Positions 36,080 through 47,654 of a stretch of DNA of 64,000 nucleotides are shown here, piece after piece. How positions within the stretch are numbered: the stretch's first letter is position 1; the number at the start of each line of letters is the position of its first letter. The stretch spans positions 204,091 through 268,090 of the forward strand of contig CANNZV010000126.1 in the NCBI GenBank assembly GCA_947561585.1, read 5' to 3'. The position numbers and the translations under genes were made by a program. A model generated the notes under the pieces. The model saw only the letters and a list, made by a program, of their open reading frames with translations, ran no database searches and was not told the DNA's origin. The DNA is from Caprella mutica. Lineage: Eukaryota; Arthropoda; Malacostraca; Amphipoda; Caprellidae.

Positions 36080-36485
36080 AATATTCATGTAAAGGTAAAA
36101 AAAAATGGTTAAACTTACCCCCAGAAGCATTGCAGTGTTGGCAGGCCAACATCAGCAAACCAACCGTGCCAGATCGGGTCATCTCTGTGCCAACGTTAGG
36201 CCAATGCCTTTTGCACCGCTGGCCAGCATTGGCCCATGCTGGCATAGCAATGGCTGACAATGGCTAGCGACGGCAAGCCGATGCAGGGTGATGCTAACCA
36301 CTCTAAAGCCAACTGTAATTTAATTGTTGGGCCAGCATTGGCCTATGATGGCATAGCTACGGCTGACGACGACATGCCGATGTTAACCGCTCTAAAGCCA
36401 ACTGTATTTTACTTTGAGCCATACTGGCCCATGATGGCATAGCTACGGCTGACGACGACATGCCATTACTAACCGCTCTAGTCCA
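36080..36485. repeat. GC-rich degenerate array, about 90-bp unit
   Basis: Words such as GCTCTAAAGCCAACTGTA (near 36300 and 36390), GGCCAGCATTGGCC and GATGGCATAGCTACGGCTGA recur every 85-95 bp. Short open frames on both strands result from the base composition. The origin is unknown. Confidence 0.65.
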
Positions 36486-36791
36486 AACTAGGATTTATTT
36501 TTAAATTGAATATCAATTAGGTAAATAAAAGTACACATTTTAACCAGACATTTTAATAAATGAAATCAACATGGAAATGATAAAATAATAACCAACACAA
36601 TCTTCTCGATATAAAAATAATAAAATCTTAATAACAAAAAATATACTTAGTCATTAAAATAGAATAAAACAGTTTATACATAGTAGAACTCCTTTATAGT
36701 AAATGAGTTATGATTCAGCCTGACTATTGAACAGATGAAGTGCCATCTGTTTTAGAAAAACTAAAAACTATTTTTCGCAAATAAAGCAGAA

Positions 36792-37046
36792 ATAAAGCAG
36801 GTAAATTGCGGCACACTAACTAACTGCAGCCTCTAACAACAGAAGCATCATAGCTTCAAAACACTCTTTAAAAACTTAAATTAATGAATTATAACATGCA
36901 CTGCGCTCCTTTTGATAGCTATGCAACATTTTAATGTAATTTTGGTTCAGAATTTAGAGTCAGAATAGAGTCAGAATTTTGGTTAGAGACTCTATTGAAA
37001 GGGCCGCAATTAAAAATTAAAGGACCGCAATTTACCTGCGTGACCT
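36792..37046. mobile_element. MITE with AGGTAAATTGCGG ends, copy 2
   Basis: The left end GCAGGTAAATTGCGGC and right end CCGCAATTTACCTGCGTGACC are inverted repeats. The interior (TAACTAACTGCAGCCTCTAACAACAGAAGC and beyond) matches the element at 47655-47885 in reverse. No ORF. Confidence 0.75.
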
Positions 37047-37183
37047 TAAGTACTATATTAATTAATCTACAGCATGCTTAGAAGTTAGGAACTCAGCGCT
37101 ACAGCCTACCTACAAAAATGACACCGACGACAGGCGCGTATACAAGGGGGGGGGGGCATTTGGGGCAGATGATCCCCCTTTAA

Positions 37184-37774
37184 AGGTCCTCTCCAGGCTC
37201 CGGGAAAAAAATGAGTTTATAACATAGTATTATAGAACTAAGGTCTAGGATCATTGTTCTGTAATCCGCATACAATTTGGTTCAGTATATATTTTATAAT
37301 TTGTTTTTAAAGTTTTTAATACTCTGTGAGCAACAATTGAGCGAATCACTAATCTGATGCTCAAGAAGAAGATTGTACACTCTTTGTTTTGATTACAAAT
37401 TTAAATTTTATAAACAAGCCATGCGTTTTCGGCTTTTATTTTAGATATTGATTGTTTCCTAAAGTATATAAACGTTTCTATAATAAGTTCATTCAATTTT
37501 ATACCTTTAGACGAATATTAAATGGTTTTATTAAACCTAATACCTAGTTGACAATCAAAACAAATGGTGTACATTCTTTTTCTTCAGGCTGAAAATTTCT
37601 TAAATTAGTAAGTCGGAAGTAAAATAGGTTTTGTAGAGTTTTGATTATAAAAAAACTTTAAAAGCATATAAAATTAAAAATATGCTACCAAATTCGATGC
37701 GGTTTGCAGCAAAATGATAAGAAACATTAGCCTCGTTAAATAAATCAATAAAAATATTTGCTTGGAGAGGACCT
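37184..37774. mobile_element. TTAA-flanked MITE, copy 1
   Basis: The ends AGGTCCTCTCCA and TGGAGAGGACCT are flanked by TTAA on both sides (37180-37183 and 37775-37778), a piggyBac-type target. It is 591 bp with no ORF. A direct copy of about 93 percent identity by eye is at 42434-43022. Confidence 0.8.
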
Positions 37775-37890
37775 TTAAGGTCTGATTTTTTTAAAATAAA
37801 TCTACGGATTAATAAAACTATATGGATTAATCATCCAAATAGAAGAAATGTCAATTATTTGATTATTTTTATTGCTTTTGACATGCTTGA

Positions 37891-39620
37891 ACACTGCATT
37901 CTATCAAAATCGTCATTTATAAATTGCGAAATGGGAGAAATTAAATTGCTCCAAGTCATATTATATATAAGCCATTTTGTCCTTGGAGAGTGGATTTCTA
38001 TCACCTTATTAATATTAGCATTGTTCTTCAATTTAAATTTTTTTTCAATTTGAGAAGAAATGCATCGTCCTCTACTCTGTAGTTTGCCATAACACCTTCT
38101 TCTTCAACAGTATGTCGAAAATTCATATGCTTTCCAAAGATAAATGGAAGGGTGGCTAAATCTTACCACTTGAAAAAGTTCACAAGAGTTCGTGGTCTAT
38201 TCAATGAAACTGGTTCTATTCACAAGGAAAGCAAATGATAACAAAAGCAAAAAAACACAAACTGCGATTCAGGAGGTGAAGAGTTTCTTTGAAGAAACCA
38301 CTACCCAAGCAACACAAGTTAATGGGGCCCATGTGGGCACTAGGTGTACAAATCGTACTGGTACTGTGTGTTTTTTTGCAAAATGGGCCAACATGGAGAC
38401 AGCATGGGCTGTTATGTTGTAACCATCTGGGCCCAAGATGTTGCCAATATGTTAATCAGTTTCAGTTATTTAATGTTGATACGCTATATAGTAATCAGGT
38501 TGGGCCAATATAACAATTCCGTGGGAACAATTCGCCACATTGAACCAACCTTCTCCCAAGGTAACATTCCATGAAAATGGAAAACCACATTATCCCTATG
38601 TAATTTCTAGGCTACTTTTCAGTCTGCCATCTCTTGCTCATCTAACCATCTAGTGCCCATGTTGGCACAATGTGTCATGGTTGCTTGGGTAGTTTTTCTC
38701 TCAGAAAAGCTTTTCAGCAGATTTCATCCACACCAAAACCACGTGGTTGAGGATCGTCATACATTCATTTAGTTTCCGTTCGACCATTAACGAAAAACAC
38801 ATAAATAGCGGTTTTGTGAGTGGATTATGGCAACCATCCAACATTACCAATTGAATCGTTTGGACAGACGAGAAGTTACTTTGCCTCCATCAAAAACACA
38901 TCGAAAAAATACGAATGAAAATCCTCGAAATAATCTGGAAAACAAATGATAGGTATAATGCTAAGGTAATGATCTTCGTTGCAATTATTAATGGAATGGT
39001 TCCAATTGTTCAAGCATTCCTTAACGAGTATGGCAACTTAATTGTTACCAGTTAGTATAGTTTTCAAAACTCTGATTGCTCCAGCACATTATTTGGCTCA
39101 GCCAGCAACTTCTTTACTTTGGTGGATGCAAGACCACATTGCACAAATACAGCTCTAGAATTTAAGGAAAAGTTTCGAAGTCGAGTGATTAGTAGAAGTA
39201 CGTAAATAAAATTCCTGGTCAGCACACAGTTCAGATCTCAACTCTTTGGAATTTCGCATATGGGTTGCCGGTTGCTGCACAAACTCGAGTTTATATATAA
39301 AAAAAACAGATCCCAATGAGTCTCTTATACAATGTGTTCAAATCTCCGCTCAAAAATATAACAATAAGACTCTCAAGAAAGTATGCAAGAATGTTCTGAA
39401 GCGTGCATAGTTCTGTCTTCACATCGGTGGGAGTCATTTTCAACAACTTTTGTAGGACCTCAGGAGATGTGCCTCATATGGTATAAGACAATAAATGTTT
39501 GATAATAATAAAAATACTTTCTTTTCCTTCAAAGTGATGCATCTATAATGGTATTTTACTTATTTTTAAGTGTTTCTAATTCGCAATTTAAATAATACGT
39601 TATCTGATGAAACACAGTGT
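37891..39620 (+). pseudogene. Decayed mariner-family element A (transposase pseudogene)
   Basis: The terminal repeats ACACTG[C/T][A/G]TT.. (37891) and ..TTCATCAGATAACGT on the inverse at 39620 bound broken plus-strand transposase coding sequence. Recognisable pieces are FNETGSIHKESK-like and WWMQD near the second catalytic Asp. A W-SAHSSDLNSLEFRIW stretch near 39215-39270 fits the third catalytic motif, and a KN-VLKRA-stop tail follows. Stops and frameshifts are frequent and a 394-bp MITE interrupts it. It is the partner of inverted element B. Confidence 0.75.
38300..38693. mobile_element. MITE with ACTACCCAAGCAAC ends
   Basis: Perfect 14-bp inverted ends ACTACCCAAGCAAC and GTTGCTTGGGTAGT. 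Subterminal GCCCATGTGGGCACTAG and CTAGTGCCCATGTTGGC are also inverted. It interrupts mariner element A within the N-terminal half of its transposase. Overlapping short frames here are chance. Confidence 0.8.
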
Positions 39621-39744
39621 AGCAGTATGGTTTTGATTATTTTTGCTGCAGCCGATGGTTGAATATTGTGATTAAGTTAATAACTATCAGTCTATTAGAC
39701 TTGATATACAGCTTATGGACTATATAATACATCCACTGACAGAC

Positions 39745-41541
39745 ACACTGTGTTCCATCAGAAACGACATTTTTAAATTGCGAATTAGAGCACTTGTAAT
39801 GCATCAACTGTCATCATAGATACACGCCACGTTGATGGAAAAGAAAATATTATTATTGAACATTTATTGTCCTATATATATGGCTATATCATATGTACCA
39901 CATCTCCTGTGGTCCTACAGAAGTTGTTGAAAATGACCTCCTCCAGCCTGAAGACAGAACGAAACAAACTTCGAAACATTCTTTCAAATTTCTTAGGGGT
40001 CTCCGGGTTATACCTTTCAGCAAACTTTAAACATTTTGTATAAGAGACACAATGGATTATTCTTTTTCATATATAAACTCGAGTTTGTGCAGCAGCCAAG
40101 AAGTGAAAATCCAAAGGGTTGAGATATTGATTGTGTGCTGGCCAGGAATTTTCCGTTCTTCTGCTAATGAATCGACCGCTAACCTTTTCAATGAGAAATT
40201 TTTTGAACAGCATTTATTCAATGTGTTGAAGCGCCGTCTTGCATCCACCAAAGTGAAGAACGAAATGAAGAATGGTGCACTATGGGCCAAATAAGGGATG
40301 CTAGTTTGGTATGCGATTTGTGAGGTTAATGTGATCTGATAATGCATTAGTATTTCCATTTTAATAATTAAAGATAATTTTTCTTTTTAAGTAACTGTGT
40401 ACAAAACAGACAACATAGATGAGATGATATTGTCACAATGCATTAAAAGTAAAAAAAAAAACATTTATTAATTGCTTATTTTTACTTTATTTTCATATAA
40501 GTTTGGTAGGATGTAGTTTATATAACGATATTTTCTTGAAGTATTTCCATATTAAGGCTTTGCATATGTAAATGGTATATAATTACTTAAGGAAATAAAA
40601 TACTATATTTATTTGGTATCTCGTATACCTGATTGTTTCGTTTATATTTGCTAATAAATTCTAAATAGATCGCATGTCAAACCAGTAAATGATGATCAGA
40701 TCGCATAGCAAACTAGCACCAAATAATGTCCTGTAGCAATCTGAGATATGAAACACCATTAAGGCTGCCTCACACATCACCAATATCCGTCCGGCACGTC
40801 ACCGGGTCCGTCACTCTCCTCTCAGTGATTCGGTGTCAGTGAAAAAAATGTATCGTTACTTTAATTTCAACGGACTTTATTCACATAGTACCGGCTCTCT
40901 TCAGTGATAAAAAATCACTGACCGGTGACGTCCCGGACGGATATCGGTGATATGTGCAGCAGTCATTAACCAATGACAAGTTGCCATCATCATCAAGGAA
41001 TGCATGAAAGATTATATCCATTCAATTAATAATGGCAACAAAGATATTACCTTAGCATCATACCTATTATTTATTCCGTTGATATTTCAGGGATTTTCAT
41101 ATGTGTACCTGACGATCCTCCACAACGGAGTTATGGTTGGTGAAATCTGCTGAGAAACTGGGGGTTCTTCATAGGAACTGTTCACCTCCCGAATCGCTGT
41201 TTCAGTTCTTTTTGGTTTTGTTATCATTTGCTTTTGTGTGAATAGAACCAGTTTCATTGAATAGACCACGAACTCTTGTGAACTTTTTCAGGTGGTAAGA
41301 TTAAGCCACCCTTCCACTTGTCATGGAGTGAAGCATGAATTTTCGACATACTGTTGAAGAAGGTGTTTAGGCAAACTACAGAATACAGGACGATGCATTT
41401 CTTCTCAAATTCAAAAACTTTTATGGTTTAAGAAAAATGCTAATATTAGTAGGATAAAATCCATTCTTTATACTTTATGAACATAATGACGTCCTCCCAT
41501 TTCACAATTCAAAAAATGACTCTTCTGACGGAACACAGTGT
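39745..41541 (-). pseudogene. Decayed mariner-family element B (transposase pseudogene), inverted relative to A
   Basis: The ends ACACTGTGTTCCATCAGAAACG (39745) and the inverse at 41541 (CTGACGGAACACAGTGT, TA following) bound minus-strand transposase remnants. An N-terminal VYSMKLVLFT region lies near 41269, complementary to the matching region of A. LVDARRRFNTLNK and the W-ending motif lie near 40130-40280. It is broken by frameshifts, is missing part of its middle, and carries a MITE at 40762-40966. It is non-functional. Confidence 0.75.
40762..40966. mobile_element. PIF/Harbinger-like MITE, TTA target
   Basis: The ends AGGCTGCCTCACACATCACC and the inverse (GGTGATATGTGCAGCAGTCA) are followed inward by inverted ATATCCGTCCGG.ACGTCACCGG. 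TTA lies on both sides (40759-40761 and 40967-40969). It is 205 bp, GC-rich for this window, with no ORF. It is nested in mariner element B. Confidence 0.75.
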
Positions 41542-42433
41542 AAGCATGTCCAAAGCAATTAAAATAACCAAATAACTGACAAGTCTGAGGAATTATCCGT
41601 AGATTTTTTCAGAAACCCATGACCGAATCCTAGATACGCCCCTGATTCAAGTTATAATTCATCTGATGTTCTACTATAATTAAACAATTACAATTATTGA
41701 AGCAATTATTTAAGTTTGAAATTATATGAAATTAATTTTGTTTCACCATATTTAGTTTATCTTAGAAAAAATATTATATTAATTATAATTCAAACAAAGT
41801 GAATGTACATCTAGTTCTTAAATGTTTATTTCCCCTCAAAATTATTATTTTATTCGTCATTTAATTCTTGATAAACAAAAGCTATGTCCACACCTGTTCA
41901 ACTTTCCTTTCAGCAAGCGCACACAGTGTTGAAAGTCTGTACGCATGCGTCATTGAAAGGAGGCATGTGCTGTGAAGGGTAGTTTTCATGACGCATATGC
42001 GTCTTTTCCTGAGAGAAAGAGAAGACGCATAATTAGTCCCACGCCTGGTGTGACTTCGTGTGCTTTTTGGTTCTACTTTTGAGTTGTCTACACTGCACGC
42101 ACTGCATTTAGCGTGTCAAAACATGTAACAACGTGTCCTCACGCTAGAATAGTAGCAGTAGGTAGTCAGAAATTTAATAATTAGCACTAGAACGGTTACA
42201 TGGTTGAAATTCACCCGTTATTTTTAAGTTTTTTGGAACTCATACATCTGGCAGCGTAACTCAATGTGGTTGAACTATTTTCATTAGTTAGTGTTCCGTA
42301 GCCCAATCCGGGAGAATTCCTTCAACAGTTACCATTTACGTGTGTTGTGTCATCTGGATGTTTTTACATACATATTTTTGTAGGGGGGATACAATTAGCG
42401 GTAAAATCCTAGTTAAGGATCATATGATCTTGA
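41542..42433. other. Non-coding stretch
   Basis: No gene is recognised. The first about 75 bp extend the inverted repeat around the mariner pair. Around 41880-42130 the sequence is GC-richer, with small palindromes such as GACGCATATGCGTC, of unknown origin. Confidence 0.45.
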
Positions 42434-43022
42434 AGGTCCTCTCCAGGCTCCGGGAAAAAATGTGTTTATTACATAATGTTATAGAACTGAGGTCTACGAT
42501 CATTATTCTGCAAACTGCATACAATTCGGCTCAGTATATATTTTATAATTTGTTTTTTAAAGTTTTTAACACACTGTGAGCAACAATCGAGCAAATCACT
42601 AATCTGAGGCTCAAGAAGAAGATTGTACACTCTTTGTTTTGATTACAAATTTGAATTTTATAAACAAACCATGCGTTTTCGGCCTTTATTTAAAATATTA
42701 ATTATTTCCTAAAGTATATAAACGTTTCTATTATAAGTTCATTCAATTTTATAGCTTTACACAAATATTAAATGGATTTATTAAAACTAATACCTAGTTA
42801 CAATCAAAACAAATGGTGTCCATTCTTTACCTTCAGGCTTAAAATTTCTCAAATTAGTAAGTCGGAAGTAAAATAGGTTTTGTAGAGTTTTGATTATAAA
42901 AATCTTTAAAAGCATATAAAATTAAAAATATGCTACCAAATTCGATGCGGTTTGCAGTAAAATGATAAGAAACATTAGCCTCGTTGATTAAGGCAATAGA
43001 AATATTTGCTTGGAGGGGACCT
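42434..43022. mobile_element. TTAA-flanked MITE, copy 2
   Basis: A direct copy of 37184-37774 with ends AGGTCCTCTCCA and TGGAGGGGACCT. The right flank is TTAA; the left flank is TTGA, a one-base change. No ORF. Confidence 0.8.
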
Positions 43023-43165
43023 TTAAACTAGGATGCTTCCTTTTAAACTTATATTTTATGTTAAAATACAATCAAAAAAAGAATAATAATAACATATTAA
43101 GTACAAGCGAGTATCTTGTCAACCAGATGATATAAGAAGGTCAATTTCAATGATTAATAATATTA

Positions 43166-43453
43166 TCTATACTAATAAAACCCGTAGTGTGTTTATTTAT
43201 TTATTTATTTGGTGTCCGCTTTAACACTATGGGTATCAAAAATGAAGAATGTAACTATGATACGCACGGGAATATATTGACTTGATACTTAAATTCTCCT
43301 GTTTTTATTCAATTTTTAAATGTATTTATACATATAAAATAAATTAGACTATGCAGAAATTTTTATCTTTATTTCATTAAAAGTAACCTAATAACGGCTG
43401 TAATAAATTGATTTCGATGGTGACCCGTTATTTTTAACGGGAAAGTACACTAG
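43166..43453 (+). mobile_element. Non-autonomous Helitron (HINE), copy 1
   Basis: The 5' end TCTATACTAATAAAA is preceded by A. The 3' end has a perfect hairpin CCCGTTA-TTTT-TAACGGG, then eight bases and CTAG, followed by T. These are the textbook Helitron features: 5' TC, 3' hairpin before CTRR, insertion between A and T, and no target duplication. It is 288 bp with no Rep/helicase. A second copy is at 57876-58170. Confidence 0.85.
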
Positions 43454-44982
43454 TATGAAAATAATATCCGAACATGAGGAGAAAGAACTCACATGTTTTG
43501 GATTAGTGCTGCAAACTTTCGCAAAATCTAAAGTTCTAAATTCCACTAATATAAGAAATATTTTCCATTTATGATTTTGCTCAATATCTACTGTAAGTGA
43601 ATATTCTTTTTTATTTTATTTTCCTCCAAAATAATAATAATTAATATATAATAATATAATATAATATAGAAGCATCCAAGTTTAGGATCATATTAAATAT
43701 ATTTAAAAGGAAGCATCCTAGTTTAAGATCATATGATCTGTAACTATAGGAATTTACTCAATTAGCCAGTTAACACGCAAAAGGATAAGAAGATACGATT
43801 AATATATTTTTTTGGCTAGGCGGATTATTATATTTCACGCATTTTTTCTTTGTAGAGTACTGTTTGGTAATCAGTTTTAAGATACTTCTCCGCCCACAGT
43901 AACCTTGTGTGTATCCTTAGAAAGAGACCTGGTAGTAGGTGAAACATACGAATCATTTACTTTCAGTATTCTACAGTGAGTGGTTTTTCCACACATACAC
44001 TATTAAAAACTACATCACTAGTTTCCAATGGTTTCCTCTTGAGTTTTCTCTTGATCAAGGACAGTTATGTCTCGTAGCTATTATGTAATTGTTTCTATCC
44101 TTGCGTGTAATCTTTTTTCAGGGGATAAAAAAATAATTTCTACTTCTGTGCGAGGCTATAAATATAATAAATACAATTTTATAGCACATATGATAACTTT
44201 TTGGAAAGTAGTGCTGCCGGTACATTCTGCTGTAGCGGCAGCGCCGCTGTTTTTCTGAAATTATAGCGGTAGCTGCTTTTTAAAGTAGCACTGCCCACCT
44301 CTGGGTTTTGCTCAACCTCATCATTTGACCCATCGTTGTAATGTTTACTATAGGTGGTGTATCCTACTGAAGTATAATATCTTTGGTGTGGTTGTACCAC
44401 AGCAAATACACGCAAAAATTAGTTGGAAAAAATACATGTACTTCTTACTAGTCATTTTCATATATAAAAACATTTTTTGATCTATAGAACTGCTAATTTA
44501 AAACACTGCACGTATTCGTTTAAAGGTAACTACGAAAGAAACTCTATTTCATTCACTTTTTCTTCTGTTTGAGTGTGAACATTTAATTCTTATAAAATTA
44601 ATTTTAAAGCAAATAATTAATCATTATGTGTAACGGTGATATGTGATATGAGCTTAGTTCTATTAATTTAAAATAATTGTTTGAGATATGTATTCTGCAC
44701 AATTCCGCAAAATATATATTATTGCTACTTATCTGAGAATTTCCGATAGGTCAAGAAAGAAAGTTGTGGGCCTGTGGCTTGTGGCATCATGGTTTGTCAC
44801 TATAATCCCTATATTACCTACCATTAATTTTGGGAGTGGAAATTGGTAAAAATATAAGAACTTAGAGTATCTCAGAATTGACCAAAAATTAAACCCCTTA
44901 GCAAAATTAGGGGATATATATCATATTCATATACTTAGTTATTATACTAATGTGAAATGTCACGCGCCTTGATACAAAAGTA
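43454..44982. other. Non-coding stretch
   Basis: No gene was recognised. A pair of GATCATATGATC palindromes (near 42420 and 43728) and related CATCCTAGTTTAAG words suggest an older element around the TTAA MITE. A short GC-rich GCTGCCGGTA-like segment near 44215 is unassigned. Confidence 0.4.
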
Positions 44983-45278
44983 GGGTGTTTGTGCCAGTAA
45001 TCGGCATACCTCTAGTAATCGGAATAGCAGACACATTGAGTATAATTTTCTATATAATATATTAAAGAATAGAGGCATACGTACTAAATTATTAAAGAAT
45101 CAAGCACTATAATTGATTAGTAATTCTTTCTAATCATTTAACCACACAAATTAACAGGTAGCTTCCAATCATTGTCGGAAAGTCAAGTTATCGGTCAGTT
45201 CGTTGTATTTTTTGTAAGAGAACTGTTCCTCTTTGAAACTCCTGAGTGAGTTTCAGTAGCTTTTAATGTACCAGGTGT

Positions 45279-45514
45279 CCCAGTCTGTATTTCGTGGTAA
45301 AATCCACCGACATGTCGGTGGAATTTTTCTCCATTGAAAATAATATTCTGGCAAAGTCAGTGGATTTTTAGCTATTTATCCCTATGTTACCATTAATTTT
45401 CGGTGGAAAAATGGGTAAAATGTTGGTGGATCAGCCAAATTACTGGAAATTTATGGTGGATTTTTTCAGCTTTTTTTAAAAGTCAGTGGAATTTTGTGCA
45501 CCAAATACAGACTG
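45279..45514. mobile_element. Type I CCAGTCTG short element
   Basis: Ends CCAGTCTGTATTTCGTGG and CCAAATACAGACTGG are inverted. The core is CCTATGTTACCATTAAT. It is flanked by CAGGTGTC at 45272 and 45516. It is the best-preserved type I copy in the window. No ORF. Confidence 0.75.
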
Positions 45515-45522
45515 GCAGGTGT

Positions 45523-45749
45523 CCAAGTAATAAAGCATGTCCAAACTCGCCATTTTAATGGCGAGTTTGTGACAGTTATTTTGAGCTCTTCAATTGCAAA
45601 TGGCGAGTTTTTTCTATTTTTCTCCTATGCTACAATGTTATTTTGGAGAGAATTAATGATAATTTGATCATTTTGGAGAGAATTTGTTGAATTTTGGAGA
45701 GAGCTGGAGAGACAAATGGTGAGTTTATGAGACATACAATTTTACTTGG
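45523..45749. mobile_element. Type II CCAAGTAA short element
   Basis: Ends CCAAGTAATAAAGCATGTC and, at the right, GACATACAATTTTACTTGG form imperfect inverted termini. ACTCGCCATT and GGCGAGTTT words lie inside. CAGGTGT lies on both sides (45516 and 45751). It abuts the type I element through a single shared target-like word. Confidence 0.7.
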
Positions 45750-46211
45750 CCAGGTGTATGTTTTTCTAGAAGTACAATTTACGATCTATCAGTGCATTTT
45801 AAAATTTAAGCAAACAAATACTTACTTTTTATTTAAAATGGTAGTCCGATCACTAGATTATCAGAACATCTAATTTTAATGTTCGGACAGACTGGCCGAT
45901 CAAACATAGAATCCATCTGTCCACCCTGACGATTACTGGAAAAACTTCCCGTCATGCGTCCGATAACAAACTGGTATTTTAACTCATTAATTTAGATCGT
46001 TACTTTGACCAATAACATTAATGAATAAATTTTGAGATAGTTAAGCTTGTATATTCTCCGAATAAAATACGTTATTACATATGATAACAAGATATGATTA
46101 CTTTAACGTCAAATATATAAATATTTTACATAATCATACCCACTTATATAGTGTTACGTGTGAATTATATATGGCGTTTTTCAATAACCAAAATACGTAA
46201 AATTCAATCAG

Positions 46212-46497
46212 AAGGATTTAGAATCAACAGAAAACAGGACTTCCACTCCAGGTTGTGACGTCATTAATAGCAACAACAGCCGACAAAGAATGGTTGAATC
46301 TATATCACAATAGTGGAAGAGGGCAAACCAGAGGGAATGTAGACGGCATATAGTATATCGGTATTTATTTTTTAATGGGACATTCGAATTATGTCCCGTT
46401 TAAATTTAAACAAAACAACAGTTATTTAGGGGCCGAAAATTACTTGGAACTATTTCAATGAAAATCTAATTGAGGTAAAGCAATTTCAAAATAATTT
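46212..46497. repeat. 286-bp module, copy 2 (TGACGTCA-containing)
   Basis: It matches 35708-35993 without gaps (constant offset 10504) and with three substitutions. It lies inside the TA-flanked element 44983-47540. Confidence 0.9.
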
Positions 46498-47455
46498 TTA
46501 CCAGTGAATAAAATGTGTTATATACTTATAGTTAGCATTATAATAAGGCAAAGACATCTGCAACTAAATAGACATGAAATGCGCATGACAATTACAGATT
46601 GCTTTTATTTAAAATAGTTACCCCTTTTTTCAGAATTATTCTAATCAAAGAAAACGTATCTCTCTAAAACTAAATTAATTGATATTAGCTACTGAATACC
46701 AATCTGAGTCTTCTGAGAAATGAATGAATTAAGCATTGATTGTTAATTTTAAAATATCTGAATATAATCTATGTATACTTGGCAGACGAATCAAATATAT
46801 GATAAACCTTATAATTTAAAGTAGCCGTTGATTCTTAAAGCGGGTAATTATTTCCTCTTGCATGTAGAAGGTAGCAGTTGTAGGAGCTTCAGCTTATGTA
46901 AATAAATAATCACATTTATATAAAATAACTTAGTTTTCAATTCTGATGTGTGGCAAACAACAATGTATACCATGTTCAAACTTTCGAGTGAAATGACAAC
47001 ACTAAAATATAACGTATTTTTAACCATTGACGAAGTCTTTGATTGTGTGTATGGGTAGGTAATAATAATATAAACATAATACTTACTATTACTTAGTACA
47101 GTAGGAATTACGTTAATAAAAAAAAATACACATTGATTGTATAGATATTAGGTATGACTAAATCTAATACTAGTAATTACTAATTAGAAGCGGGAGAATA
47201 ATTACACTATATACTATTATATTAATCAGTCACTAATCGTAATCAACAAGTATGACGAACATTAGTTCCTTATGATTGGCCACCTGACGATAATAGAATT
47301 GGAAGTGACCGAACATAGATATTGCTATGACGATTACTAGCATTTTAGACTAATGGGACATTTTTACTTTTAATTGCATAAGTAATAACATGAATGTGTT
47401 TATGTGTAAAGCGATTGGAAAGATAAAAATTCCAGCTTTCTAATGATAGTTGCAT
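46498..47455. other. Non-coding interior of the TIR element
   Basis: AT-rich sequence. I see no gene or recognisable repeat. Confidence 0.5.
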
Positions 47456-47654
47456 CGCGTTGGTAGCGTTTGTATGTGACTTGTTATTGGTATTTGTTTG
47501 TAATTTATCCTTAAGTGACCGATTACTGACACAAACACCCTATCTAAAAGCTGAGCGGCGCACCACATTACGGCGCACCACATTACGGCGCACTACAATA
47601 CGGCGCACCACTGTACTTTCTATTAATGACCTCAATGTGAAAAACCGTTATGTA

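Larger units (their letters stand above)
44983..47540. mobile_element. 2.56-kb TA-flanked TIR element
   Basis: The ends GGGTGTTTGTGCCAGTAATC and, inverted, GATTACTGACACAAACACCC are flanked by TA (44981-44982 and 47541-47542), a Tc1/mariner-type target. No transposase ORF. It carries two tandem short elements (45279-45749) and the second copy of the 286-bp UCH-upstream module. It sits exactly at the left edge of the giant palindrome. Confidence 0.65.

Noticed and set aside
38192..38574. Overlapping frames of 74-76 codons
   Set aside because: They cross from a mariner pseudogene into a MITE; only the first part (FNETGSIHK-like) is transposase-derived.
40052..40294. 80-codon plus-strand frame
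   Set aside because: It is antisense to the transposase remnant of element B.
44179..44415. 78-codon minus-strand frame
   Set aside because: It covers a GC-rich, repeat-like segment and has no recognisable motif.
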